From: Candidatus Woesearchaeota archaeon
GTDB taxonomy: Archaea; Nanobdellota; Nanobdellia; Woesearchaeales; WJKL01
Direction of reading: 5' to 3'
Assembly (NCBI GenBank): GCA_019322435.1
Contig: JAHWIR010000010.1
Span: 62,001 to 126,000 of the forward strand
Length of the DNA: 64,000 bases
How positions within the stretch are numbered: the stretch's first letter is position 1; the number at the start of each line of letters is the position of its first letter. The notes below the pieces were generated by a model, which ran no database searches, was not told where the DNA came from, and saw only the letters and a list, made by a program, of their open reading frames with translations. The translations under genes were made by a program, and so were the position numbers. Positions 44,068-51,574 of the stretch are shown one piece after another.

Positions 44068-44157
44068 TATATACTTTATCCTTAAAAATATATAATTTGT
44101 CCAATAATATCTAATATATATAGACAAATATAGAAATATTTATATATAAATTGGACA
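44068..44157. promoter_or_regulatory. Divergent ahcY/lrp promoter with TGTCCAAT/ATTGGACA inverted repeat
   Basis: TGTCCAAT at 44099-44106 and its exact inverse ATTGGACA at 44150-44157 are 43 bp apart. The second lies between the lrp TATA box (about 44139-44148) and its ATG at 44171, where binding should block transcription. The first lies upstream of the ahcY TATA box on the minus strand (about 44077-44068), an activator-like position. A likely reading is that the Lrp-like protein binds both; that is inference. Confidence 0.55.
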
Positions 44158-44170
44158 TAACAACTAAAAT

Positions 44171-44599
44171 ATGGTCAATTTAGACAGCAAAGACCTGAAA
44201 ATTATCAATATTCTTAAGCAAAATTCTAGGCTTCCTATTCGAGATATTGCTAAAAAAACTCAATTAAGACCTTCCACAGTCCACTTAAGAATACAAAAGC
44301 TCGTAAAAAACAATATTATCGAGAAATTCACATTAAAACTTAACAACAAAGCAGTTGAAGAAGACTTTATTGTCTTCATGTTTGTCTCAACTTCAGAAGA
44401 TCTTCCAGCTTCATTCTTCAATAATCAACATATAAAAGAATCCTTTGGAATAACAGGAGAATACGACTTGCTTCTAAAACTCAAATTCAAAGACATCTCC
44501 CAATTCAATGACTATATCATCTCTCTGAGAAAAAACAAATCCATCACCAAGACAATAACAAATGTTGTTACTGTCAACATAAAGGAGGTACTGAACTGA
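44171..44599 (+). CDS. Lrp/AsnC family transcription regulator
   Basis: The 142 residues have an N-terminal winged HTH (DLKIINILKQNSRLPIRDIAKKT, LRPSTVHLRIQKLVKNNIIEKF) and a C-terminal ligand-binding RAM-like domain (VFMFVSTSEDLPASF, FGITGEYDLLLKLKFKDISQFNDYI). It has the classic single-domain-pair Lrp layout. It is divergent from ahcY, sharing a promoter with an inverted repeat, so it may sense a methionine-cycle metabolite. A TATA box lies about 27 bp upstream and the mRNA is probably leaderless. A strong hairpin with a T-run follows the stop. Confidence 0.9.
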   Translation: MVNLDSKDLKIINILKQNSRLPIRDIAKKTQLRPSTVHLRIQKLVKNNIIEKFTLKLNNKAVEEDFIVFMFVSTSEDLPASFFNNQHIKESFGITGEYDLLLKLKFKDISQFNDYIISLRKNKSITKTITNVVTVNIKEVLN

Positions 44600-44611
44600 T
44601 GTAATATTCTT

Positions 44612-44669
44612 AAGGTCTGGATGTTTGAACCGCCCCCAAACGCGTTTTCTCCAAATGTCTGGACCTTTT
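44612..44669 (+). terminator. 16-bp RNA hairpin with T-run downstream of the Lrp gene
   Basis: 44612-44627 pairs with 44652-44667 over sixteen consecutive positions as RNA, four of them G-U wobbles, with a 24-base loop. The wobbles pair only in plus-strand RNA. TTTTATTTT follows. The position 13 bp after the lrp stop suggests a terminator or 3'-end structure. The loop holds an unusual GC run (CCGCCCCCAAACGCG) in an AT-rich genome, so another RNA function is possible. Confidence 0.6.
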
Positions 44670-44681
44670 ATTTTCACAAGA

Positions 44682-44689
44682 TTTATATT
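44682..44689 (+). promoter_or_regulatory. TATA box of the YdjM-like gene
   Basis: TTTATATT is centred about 26 bp before the ATG at 44712. It supports that start over an upstream in-frame start at 44625, which would run through the hairpin, and predicts a leaderless mRNA. Confidence 0.6.
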
Positions 44690-44711
44690 CCATCAAAACA
44701 AAACAAGAAAA

Positions 44712-45236
44712 ATGCCATTAGCCGTTACCCACATACTATTGACAATAATTGTAGTTGATCTGTACAGGGATTATCTTACAAAACACAAGAAATTATTCCC
44801 GCTCCATACTTTATTCATCGCAGGAGTCGCAGGCCTGCTTCCAGATATTGATATCCCAATCAGGATGCTTGCAGAATTTTTCAACTGGAATATTCCAATT
44901 CTATTGCAGCACGGCGGAATATTCCATACCATGCTCTTCTCCTTGATATTCCTTATTCCAGGATTTATCCTGTGGAAAAAAGAAAAACATAAAGCAGCTG
45001 TTATCTTTTTTGTAATATCATTTGGAATCTTCTTCCATCTCTTCCTGGACTGGCTTTTAGGAGGCGGCGCACATTCTGGAGTAATGTTCTTTTGGCCTAT
45101 ATCAACAGCCTCATTCAAGATCCATCTGCTGACAAGATTAGGAATGACCGATTTGCCAATTGCATTGGACGCAGTAATTCTCTTAGCATGGCTTTGGCAT
45201 GAGCAAAGAAAACATAAGATTAAGGATTATATCTAA
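44712..45236 (+). CDS. YdjM/DUF457-like membrane-bound metal-dependent hydrolase
   Basis: The 174 residues form four to five membrane helices. Conserved polar residues of the family are visible: TH near the N-terminus (AVTHILL), GLLPDIDIPI, GGIFHTML, and FHLFLDWLLGGGAHSG. The His and Asp residues on the membrane helices could bind a metal, as in the YdjM/LexA-regulated family. The substrate is unknown. The start was chosen from TATA spacing. The gene ends four bases inside the converging gene. Confidence 0.82.
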   Translation: MPLAVTHILLTIIVVDLYRDYLTKHKKLFPLHTLFIAGVAGLLPDIDIPIRMLAEFFNWNIPILLQHGGIFHTMLFSLIFLIPGFILWKKEKHKAAVIFFVISFGIFFHLFLDWLLGGGAHSGVMFFWPISTASFKIHLLTRLGMTDLPIALDAVILLAWLWHEQRKHKIKDYI

Positions 45237-45787
45237 TCCTTTCTATATTTATATTTTCCAAAAGAAAGCGCTTCCATTATCCTTTTTCTCGTAGGATTCA
45301 GATATTTCCTAAATCCAGTAGGCAAAATCTTCCCTTTTTCAAGAAACTTGATCCTTAATTTCTCATAATCCCCTTCTAGCAGCTCCCCTGGTGCATAGTG
45401 GTCCTTTACCTTTGCTTCCTCAAGCTCTTCTCTAGTATGCTTGCCCCCCTCTACTCTTTCCTTGACCTGCTGTAGAACATAGTCTGTCTCTTTTTCTTCT
45501 TTGTATGCATAATCTTCAGGAATATCATAGGATTCAGCCAGATCTTCATGAGAATCATCTCCTTGCATTCTTTTATCTTCTATAGGCTTCTCAACCTTTA
45601 TATGTTTCTTCGGCTCTTCATCCTCATCAGCTTCCATATGCTTCTTTATATCTTCTTTTACTTCAGGATGAATAATATCATCTACTATCTCCCCCATAAA
45701 ATCCAAAGGATGTTCGATAAATGATTTTATAACCGATTTCAGGCTTTTCTTTTTCCTGCTGCCTATCTTCTTAGATTTCACTGACAT
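45233..45787 (-). CDS. Charged protein of unknown function
   Basis: This 184-residue protein is highly charged and not recognised. Its start at the ATG at 45787 overlaps the kinase stop by 17 bases, so it is probably translated from the same mRNA. The N-terminus is Lys/Arg-rich, the middle is acidic and likely disordered (residues 50-110), and the C-terminal part is more compact (LRIKFLEKGKILPTGFRKYLNPTRKRIMEAL). No membrane segment or signal is seen. Confidence 0.55.
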   Translation of the reverse strand: MSVKSKKIGSRKKKSLKSVIKSFIEHPLDFMGEIVDDIIHPEVKEDIKKHMEADEDEEPKKHIKVEKPIEDKRMQGDDSHEDLAESYDIPEDYAYKEEKETDYVLQQVKERVEGGKHTREELEEAKVKDHYAPGELLEGDYEKLRIKFLEKGKILPTGFRKYLNPTRKRIMEALSFGKYKYRKD

Positions 45788-46748
45788 CAAAATCTCCTTT
45801 ATTCAGTCTAGCTCCTGTGCTGGCAACAACCAAAGAAGCAGCATAACTTCCAATCTTTCCAGCTTTCTCCATCGACATTCCATTTGCTATTCCAAATAAA
45901 ATCCCAGCAGCATACATATCTCCTGCTCCATTTGTATTAACAACCTCTGTCTTGTAAGCAGGAATCCTGTAAATTATATCATCTGATTTAATTATACTCC
46001 CTTTTTCCCCTAATTTAACAATAGCAATCTCGCACATATCATAAATATCATGCAATGCTTCCTCATCTTTCTTCCCAGTAAAAGCCTCTGCTTCTTTCTC
46101 ATTAACAAAAATAATATCAGCATAATCCTTAACAAGCTGCTTTAATCCTTCAAGATTCCTTCCAATCAATCCAGGATCACTTAAATCAATAGAAACCTTG
46201 ACATTATTTTCTTTAGCAACTTTCATTGCATGAACAGAAGCCTTCTTCAATTCTTCATCTTCTAATTGATAACCTTCAATATGCAGAATCTTACTTGCTT
46301 TAATCTCTTCATCAAAAACATCCTCTTCTCTAAAATGCAAAGCAGCTCCAAGATGTGTTGCAAATGTTCTCTCACTATCTGGAGTAATAAAAGTAATAGC
46401 ATGTCCTGTTATAGCCCCACCATGCCTTGAAAGCTTTGAATATACTCCGTCATCAACAGTTTTCTGTTCATAAACATCTCCATGCTTATCCTTCCCAATC
46501 TTTCCTAGAAAAACAGCATTTCCACCTAAAACACCGATTCCAGCCAAGGTATTTGCACTGCTTCCACCAGGTGCTATCTTGACCTCATATCTCTCTAATT
46601 TCTTAAGAATCTCCTTGCTTTTATCAGCTTCAATCAGATGCATCTCTCCTTTGTTCAAATCCATCTCAGCCAATATCCCATCCTCTACTTCAACAATAAA
46701 ATCCAGCAAAGGATTTCCAATTCCAACTACATCATATTTCTTTTGCAT
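45771..46748 (-). CDS. PfkB family kinase, probable adenosine kinase
   Basis: The 325-residue PfkB kinase has GNPLLDFIVEV at the N-terminus, the GGSSANTLAGIGVLGG substrate region, and the catalytic NTNGAGDMYAAG near residue 272 (GAGD, with the catalytic Asp). The overall text is of the adenosine-kinase/YdjH branch rather than ribokinase or fructokinase. With ahcY nearby (1.7 kb away) it may rephosphorylate adenosine released from SAH. The substrate assignment is inference. Confidence 0.82.
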   Translation of the reverse strand: MQKKYDVVGIGNPLLDFIVEVEDGILAEMDLNKGEMHLIEADKSKEILKKLERYEVKIAPGGSSANTLAGIGVLGGNAVFLGKIGKDKHGDVYEQKTVDDGVYSKLSRHGGAITGHAITFITPDSERTFATHLGAALHFREEDVFDEEIKASKILHIEGYQLEDEELKKASVHAMKVAKENNVKVSIDLSDPGLIGRNLEGLKQLVKDYADIIFVNEKEAEAFTGKKDEEALHDIYDMCEIAIVKLGEKGSIIKSDDIIYRIPAYKTEVVNTNGAGDMYAAGILFGIANGMSMEKAGKIGSYAASLVVASTGARLNKGDFDVSEI

Positions 46749-46800
46749 TTTAATTTGTTAAAATGGAAAAGTTTGTAAGCGCAATGCTTACATTATGCCA

Positions 46801-47742
46801 TCATTCTGAAAAATTCTCCCACACATATAAAAATTCTTCTAAATACCTCTCAGCAACATCTTTGTCATGAATAATCAAAACATTCTCATCATTTCTTGTA
46901 TCAGCATTTTTTGATGGATTAAAACTTCCAGTAATCACAGTATTATTGTCAATGATAAAAACCTTATGGTGCATTGTCCCGCCATTTGTATCTTTCCTGA
47001 CATCAGCTCCTTGATACTTTAATAGCTTAAATCTCGAATATTCGCTTCCAGCCCCTCTTTTCTCAAACACTCCCTTGACCTCAACACCATCATGCAATCT
47101 CTTGACAACCTCATTTGCAATCCCAGTGTGAGTAAAAGAAAATGTTAAAAAATAAATACTCTCCTCAGCTTCAGACAAAGCTTCCTCAATCCTCTCTCCG
47201 CAGTCATCCTCTGGACAGAAATAATTCTCAATCCTTGTTCCATTCAAATCAATGATCTTGTTCCTTGTTTTCTCTCCTTTTCCAAAATCTCCATTCCACA
47301 TCTCTTCAAATTCATCTCTATAATTCTCAGCTAATTTTTCTGACTTAATAATGATCAGATTATTATTATTCTTATTGACTCCGTTAAAAGTAGGATTAGT
47401 GCTTCCACTAAGAATCCTGTCTCCTGAAATGCAGAATTTGTTGTGCATAAAAGCACTTCTATTATCTCCTTTTGCTCCTTCTACAATATGATCAGAATCA
47501 ACAATCAATCTGTCAGCTTTGATACCCAATTCCAAATCAAAAAAAGCGCAATCCCCCCCAAACTCTTCAAATACCTTGCTGCAGTTCTCCCTTGGACAGA
47601 AATACACATCCTCAACTCCACCTTCATCTCTTACAACAAGAGTGATATCCTGCTCAACCATTGCTGTCATCCCGCAGCCGCTGACCAAAACAACTAGAAA
47701 TACCAATGTTAACCTATTTAACAAATAAGTATATTTAACCAT
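46801..47742 (-). CDS. PLD-like phosphodiesterase lipoprotein
   Basis: The 313-residue protein has an N-terminal hydrophobic segment and a lipobox-like VSGC, so it may be a lipid-anchored surface protein. Two phospholipase D half-sites are seen: MHNKFCISGDRILSGSTNPT near residue 100 and MHHKVFIIDNNTVITGSFNPS near 257, both HxK(x4)D. This is a two-HKD domain enzyme, a nuclease or phospholipase. A GGGGGC site precedes the ATG. The N-terminal NRLT codons lie in one copy of a short repeat that recurs downstream and in the next gene. Confidence 0.82.
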   Translation of the reverse strand: MVKYTYLLNRLTLVFLVVLVSGCGMTAMVEQDITLVVRDEGGVEDVYFCPRENCSKVFEEFGGDCAFFDLELGIKADRLIVDSDHIVEGAKGDNRSAFMHNKFCISGDRILSGSTNPTFNGVNKNNNNLIIIKSEKLAENYRDEFEEMWNGDFGKGEKTRNKIIDLNGTRIENYFCPEDDCGERIEEALSEAEESIYFLTFSFTHTGIANEVVKRLHDGVEVKGVFEKRGAGSEYSRFKLLKYQGADVRKDTNGGTMHHKVFIIDNNTVITGSFNPSKNADTRNDENVLIIHDKDVAERYLEEFLYVWENFSE

Positions 47743-47793
47743 ATTGCCCCCTTGTTAACCTATTTAATAACCCTTATGTTAACCTATTTAACA
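47707..47793. repeat. Three copies of TGTTAACCTATTTAA
   Basis: The fifteen-base sequence occurs at 47707, 47753 and 47777, the first and third identical over 17 bases. Each is a near-palindrome with GTTAA and TTAAC ends. They fall at the start of the PLD gene, in the intergenic region and at the end of the TtuA-like gene. As read on the minus strand, the first and third encode LNRLT in both proteins. Confidence 0.85.
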
Positions 47794-48277
47794 TATCAAT
47801 ATTTTTTAATAAATTATACTTGATATTCGGATGCTTTTTCTCAACATTGTCTAAAAACTTCTGAACATCCTTATCCTTTGGATTAGGCTTGAACTTCAGT
47901 TTCTTGATCCTAGCAAACCTTTCAATTTCCTTGTCAGTAACCACTTTCAGCAGTCTAATATCCTTGCTCTTCTTAACTTTTTTATTCAAAAACAATGCTT
48001 TGACAAACTCATTAACTTCATCATCCATAGTCCATTCAACAACCTTTTTTCCTCTGTCTCTGACAAATTTAACAGGCAGCCCTTTCAGCATGCTCTTGAC
48101 AAAATACCTATTAACAGCCCCTTTAACAATCAATCTATCATTCTTCTTAAACAGCTTATTGACTCTAGCATATTTCCTAACCCTCTTCTCAATCAGCTTG
48201 CAAAAACATCTGTTGCAAATAGCTCTGCCTTTCTGCTGCTTAAAACTAGCTCTGCCCCCGCATAAATAACACTTCAT
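47774..48277 (-). CDS. TtuA/TtcA-like protein lacking the PP-loop core
   Basis: The 167 residues read as the N- and C-terminal parts of a TtuA-type tRNA 2-thiolation enzyme with the middle removed. The N-terminus has CYLCGG and CNRCF zinc pairs and a KLIEKRVRKY helix. The next strand (DRLIVKGAVNRYF) occupies the place of the PP-loop but lacks SGGKDS. The C-terminal part has MDDEVNEFVKAL, IRLLKVVTDKEIERFARIKKL and VEKKHPNIKYNLLK, all TtuA-like. Normal length is about 310 residues. It is probably inactive as a thiolase; it may be an RNA-binding relic. Confidence 0.65.
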   Translation of the reverse strand: MKCYLCGGRASFKQQKGRAICNRCFCKLIEKRVRKYARVNKLFKKNDRLIVKGAVNRYFVKSMLKGLPVKFVRDRGKKVVEWTMDDEVNEFVKALFLNKKVKKSKDIRLLKVVTDKEIERFARIKKLKFKPNPKDKDVQKFLDNVEKKHPNIKYNLLKNIDMLNRLT

Positions 48278-48335
48278 TCTCTCAAATAACTGTTCTTACT
48301 ATATAAAGATTTTCCATTAAAAAAAGCATAAACTT

Positions 48336-48471
48336 TTTATATATAAGATACTACTCTAAAGTAAATATCAAGTAATCCTATTAAAAAGTGGGAACGTATT
48401 TGGGGGCAGTTATTTATAATCTATCACCTCTTTTTCCTGCGCAAACGTTCTTTACTGGGCGTTTGCGTGGG
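48336..48471 (+). ncRNA. Candidate structured RNA between divergent gene ends
   Basis: TTTATATA at 48336-48343 would drive plus-strand transcription from about 48366, yet no plus-strand gene follows. The region is locally GC-rich (GTATTTGGGGGCAG at 48396-48409). It contains a hairpin of twelve consecutive RNA pairs, 48436-48447 with 48460-48471, two of them G-U wobbles that pair only in plus-strand RNA. A T-rich stretch follows. The TATA and TSS are predictions. The alternative is a terminator for the minus-strand gene, though the wobbles favour the plus strand. Confidence 0.4.
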
Positions 48472-48481
48472 TTTAATAATT

Positions 48482-48889
48482 CTAATTTAAGTTTACAGGG
48501 ATTTCAGTATACTCTGAATCATCTGTTACATAAATTCTAATAGAAATCTTTTCTTCTACTAAAGACTCTGAAAAATCTGGAGAAAGATAATTAGTTTTTG
48601 CCCTTATACACATTATAGTATTTCCTAATTGATATGCTCTAAACTTGATTTCATCAGTTACACATCCATATTTGTCTTTTTTTTCTGAAATTCTTTCCCT
48701 AAGTTCAACAGCTCCAGCTTTTTCCAGAATATCATAAAGGCTATACACAAACCTATGATCATTATCAATTGCTACCTCTGGATATCTCTCAAGCTCTTCA
48801 TCTGTCCAAAGACCTTCGTCTGTTGGATCCTCGTTCTCTGGATAGGATTGCCAATCATAATGCTTTTTTACTCTCTGAACTAACTTCAT
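48482..48889 (-). CDS. Unknown protein
   Basis: The product is about 135 residues, starting at the ATG at 48889 (a GTG at 48895 is also in frame). The protein is acidic, with EELERYPEVAIDNDHRFVYSLYDIL and a beta-rich C-terminus (ISIRIYVTDDSEYTEIPV). It has no signal, membrane segment or recognised motif. The gene is isolated, with about 90 bp before it and the candidate RNA region after it. Confidence 0.5.
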   Translation of the reverse strand: MKLVQRVKKHYDWQSYPENEDPTDEGLWTDEELERYPEVAIDNDHRFVYSLYDILEKAGAVELRERISEKKDKYGCVTDEIKFRAYQLGNTIMCIRAKTNYLSPDFSESLVEEKISIRIYVTDDSEYTEIPVNLN

Positions 48890-48931
48890 ATACACTGTAA
48901 AGTATCTTATTTTTAAAAATCTTCTTGAATA

Positions 48932-50668
48932 TTAGAATAATCTTTTTTTCTTCTTTACTTTGACTCCTTTCTTCTTAATCAGAAGTACAGCCATCACTCC
49001 CAGCACAATTCCTCCCAGCAACAGCATCAATTTTTCCCTGTCAACAAAAGCAACCCTAAACTTCCTTTCTTTGTTAAAATAAATATCTAAATTACTTAAT
49101 TCTAAAGCATATTCAGAATAAACCAAAGCACCCATTATATTCTCTTCTTTCAGGTAACTTGCATATTCATAATAGCTATAGCCGAGTATTGGAAATATGT
49201 TCTTTTCCTGCTGCTCAGCTATCACTCTTTTGACAGCTTCTAGTTTATTATCAAAAACAGCATCCATCTGATCTTCAGCAACACCCACAACACTCAGGAC
49301 AACATCTGCTTCAGCCTTGACCTTGCTGGCCTTGAACAGGCAAAGCTCAAAATCTCCGTTATTATAATCATCCTTAGCATATTCCAAGTCCTCTTTTGTT
49401 GCTTCTAATGTAGTTGGAAAATAGAATTTCGCATAATGATATCTCTCCTCTGCTTCTGAAATCTTGTTCAGGCAGCCCTGCTTCAAGCTCTCTCTGTCAA
49501 ACTTAAACCTCTTCCCCTCAACACTAAAAAACCTGCTCCAAGATTTGGCAGAATAAATCCTCTCAATCGCATATGCAAGCTCTGTTGCATAATCCTCGCC
49601 CTCATCAAACGCCACCTTGGCCTTTACAAAAGAATCAACAGCATCCCTTAACCTCTCTCTAACAACCATATATGCCTGCAGATCAGTTATTGTTTCAATA
49701 GGAACTTTTCCTATCTCAAATTCCAAATCCTTAATCTCATTTTCAATAACTGTTAGATTATCATACCCTTCAAACTTCAGCAACAATCCATTATACTTTA
49801 CATTTGCTCCAAAACATCTGCTTGCAGCACTGTAATACATCTCCTCTTCAAATGCCTTTTCTCCTTTATCCTTTAACTCAATGGCATTTTCTTCATCAGA
49901 AATAACATCTTCATCAATCAAACTTATATCCAAATCAAGTTCAGAAAATTTATTTCCCAAACCCTCTGTCCTGTCGCATAATTCCTCTGCCAGCACTTTC
50001 ATTGTATTTATGTAATCATCATCCATCTCAAGCTCAAAAATCCTTTCTTTAAATCTTTTCCCAGTAAAATAATACAGCGCATCTGTTAAATCTCCAACCT
50101 CAACAACAGCAATATTGAGATTCTTTGCATAATCAACAAGGTCAACTGTCAGATTCAGCTCTTTCAAAAACCTCTCTCCTTTTGGTATCAGCACTGTCTT
50201 GATATTTGCAGCAGACGCAGCTTCTATTTTGGCTGTCAGCCCTCCAACAGGCCCAACCACATTGCCTGAATTAATTGTTCCTGTTATAGAGACATCCTCA
50301 TCAATCTCTATCCCTTCCAACACAACTGCAGTCAGCACAGCAGTAGAAGCACCAGCACTTGGCCCGCCGATAATAGGAGCCCCTGCCTTTATTGTATAGA
50401 AAAAATCATACTGGCTGCAGTCCCTTTCCAGATAATCGCACGCAATATCCTTTGCAAACCTTGTACTTATCTGCGTATCCATCTTTGACAAAGGAATTGT
50501 CTCAATAAATACCCTTCCGCTTCCAGGCCTTATCTCAAGATACAGGTCAGCAACACTTCCTTCATTAGTAGCCTCCCTCACAGCCAGCAAGCTAGTATGC
50601 CCTTCTCCTGCCATAACTACTGGAATAACTGATAGAAATATAATTAAAAACATAGCCTCTTTTCTCAT
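48932..50668 (-). CDS. Secreted/membrane Lon-like S16 serine protease without ATPase
   Basis: The 578-residue protein has a signal peptide (1-20). An S16 Lon protease domain follows: GGPSAGAS gives catalytic Ser104, and GGLTAKIEA gives catalytic Lys147. A ~350-residue helical region comes next, then a C-terminal membrane helix (about 549-567) followed by a basic tail. It lacks the AAA+ module of Lon, so it acts as an ATP-independent, probably extracytoplasmic protease anchored by its C-terminus. The gene starts 54 bp from the divergent tRNA-binding-domain gene. Confidence 0.88.
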   Translation of the reverse strand: MRKEAMFLIIFLSVIPVVMAGEGHTSLLAVREATNEGSVADLYLEIRPGSGRVFIETIPLSKMDTQISTRFAKDIACDYLERDCSQYDFFYTIKAGAPIIGGPSAGASTAVLTAVVLEGIEIDEDVSITGTINSGNVVGPVGGLTAKIEAASAANIKTVLIPKGERFLKELNLTVDLVDYAKNLNIAVVEVGDLTDALYYFTGKRFKERIFELEMDDDYINTMKVLAEELCDRTEGLGNKFSELDLDISLIDEDVISDEENAIELKDKGEKAFEEEMYYSAASRCFGANVKYNGLLLKFEGYDNLTVIENEIKDLEFEIGKVPIETITDLQAYMVVRERLRDAVDSFVKAKVAFDEGEDYATELAYAIERIYSAKSWSRFFSVEGKRFKFDRESLKQGCLNKISEAEERYHYAKFYFPTTLEATKEDLEYAKDDYNNGDFELCLFKASKVKAEADVVLSVVGVAEDQMDAVFDNKLEAVKRVIAEQQEKNIFPILGYSYYEYASYLKEENIMGALVYSEYALELSNLDIYFNKERKFRVAFVDREKLMLLLGGIVLGVMAVLLIKKKGVKVKKKKRLF

Positions 50669-50721
50669 GTTATTCAGAAATTTTTTTATACTATTAAAGT
50701 TTTGCGATTAATGGTGATACT

Positions 50722-51051
50722 ATGGACAATATAACATTTGATGATTGGATGAAACTAGACATAAGAGTTGGAACAATCAAAGAAGCAATAGCTCATCCAG
50801 ATGCAGATAAATTAACCATCCTGAAGATTGATGAAGGAAAAGAAGAGCCAAGACAGCTTGTTGCAGGAATAAAAGAACAGTATTCAGAAGAAGAACTGGT
50901 TGGAAAAAAGATTATTTTCCTAGCAAACTTAGAGCCAAAAGAATTAAGAGGACAATTATCTCAAGGAATGATTCTAGCTGCAGTTGATGGAGAGCAAATA
51001 TCTTTATTAACAGTTGACAAAGATATACCAAACAATGCAAAAATCCAATGA
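50722..51051 (+). CDS. tRNA-binding OB-fold domain protein
   Basis: The 109 residues are the EMAP/Arc1p/MetRS-C tRNA-binding OB fold: KLDIRVGTIKEAIAHPDADKLTILKID, then RQLVAGIKEQYSEEELVGKKIIFLANLEPKELRG and SQGMILAA. This stand-alone domain binds the outer corner of tRNA and could serve as a MetRS partner in trans. The stop lies 17 bases inside the next gene, so translation is probably coupled. Confidence 0.9.
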   Translation: MDNITFDDWMKLDIRVGTIKEAIAHPDADKLTILKIDEGKEEPRQLVAGIKEQYSEEELVGKKIIFLANLEPKELRGQLSQGMILAAVDGEQISLLTVDKDIPNNAKIQ

Positions 51052-51574
51052 AACTTTGAAAATCGAAGATTTTCAACAGTTTGGAAAACAAAGTTTTCCA
51101 AAACCTTTGATAATAGGCATTGACCCAGGCACAACAGTTGGTTATGCTATTCTTGATATTCATGGTCAGCCTATTGCAATGCATTCTTCAAAACAACTTA
51201 ATCTATCTAAACTAATCTCAACCACAATAAAATTTGGAAAGCCAGTTCTTGTAGGTTCTGACGTTTCCCCTGCTTCTCATATAATTGAAAAATTTGCAAC
51301 AAAAACAGGCTCCAAACTTGTCCAACCAGAACAAGACATGTCAATAAGAGAAAAAAATATTTTAACAAAAGACTTCAAGACAAAAAACACCCATCAAAGA
51401 GATGCCCTTGCTTCAGCCTTATTTGCATATAAAAACAAAAAATCATTATTAGACAAAACAGATAGGGTTCTAAAAAAACTAAACAAGCAGCCATTAGCAG
51501 ATAAAATAAAAGAAATAATCATAAGAAAAAAAATCTCAATCAAATCAGCATTAAAATTATTAGAAACTATCTAA
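51035..51574 (+). CDS. DUF460-like RNase H-fold protein, short form
   Basis: The start at 51035 overlaps the previous gene by 17 bases. The 179 residues contain GIDPGTTVGYAILD, the first strand of an RNase H/RuvC-like fold with an acidic residue, then GSDVSP and HQRDALASALFAYKNKK (a second acidic site). This matches the N-terminal domain of archaeal DUF460 (COG2433) proteins. Those are usually over 600 residues with a long coiled coil; here only the nuclease-like domain and a short helical tail remain. Confidence 0.8.
   Translation: MQKSNETLKIEDFQQFGKQSFPKPLIIGIDPGTTVGYAILDIHGQPIAMHSSKQLNLSKLISTTIKFGKPVLVGSDVSPASHIIEKFATKTGSKLVQPEQDMSIREKNILTKDFKTKNTHQRDALASALFAYKNKKSLLDKTDRVLKKLNKQPLADKIKEIIIRKKISIKSALKLLETI

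Noticed and set aside
44625..44711. N-terminal extension of the YdjM-like protein
   Set aside because: It would translate through the hairpin and TATA box; the ATG at 44712 has correct promoter spacing.
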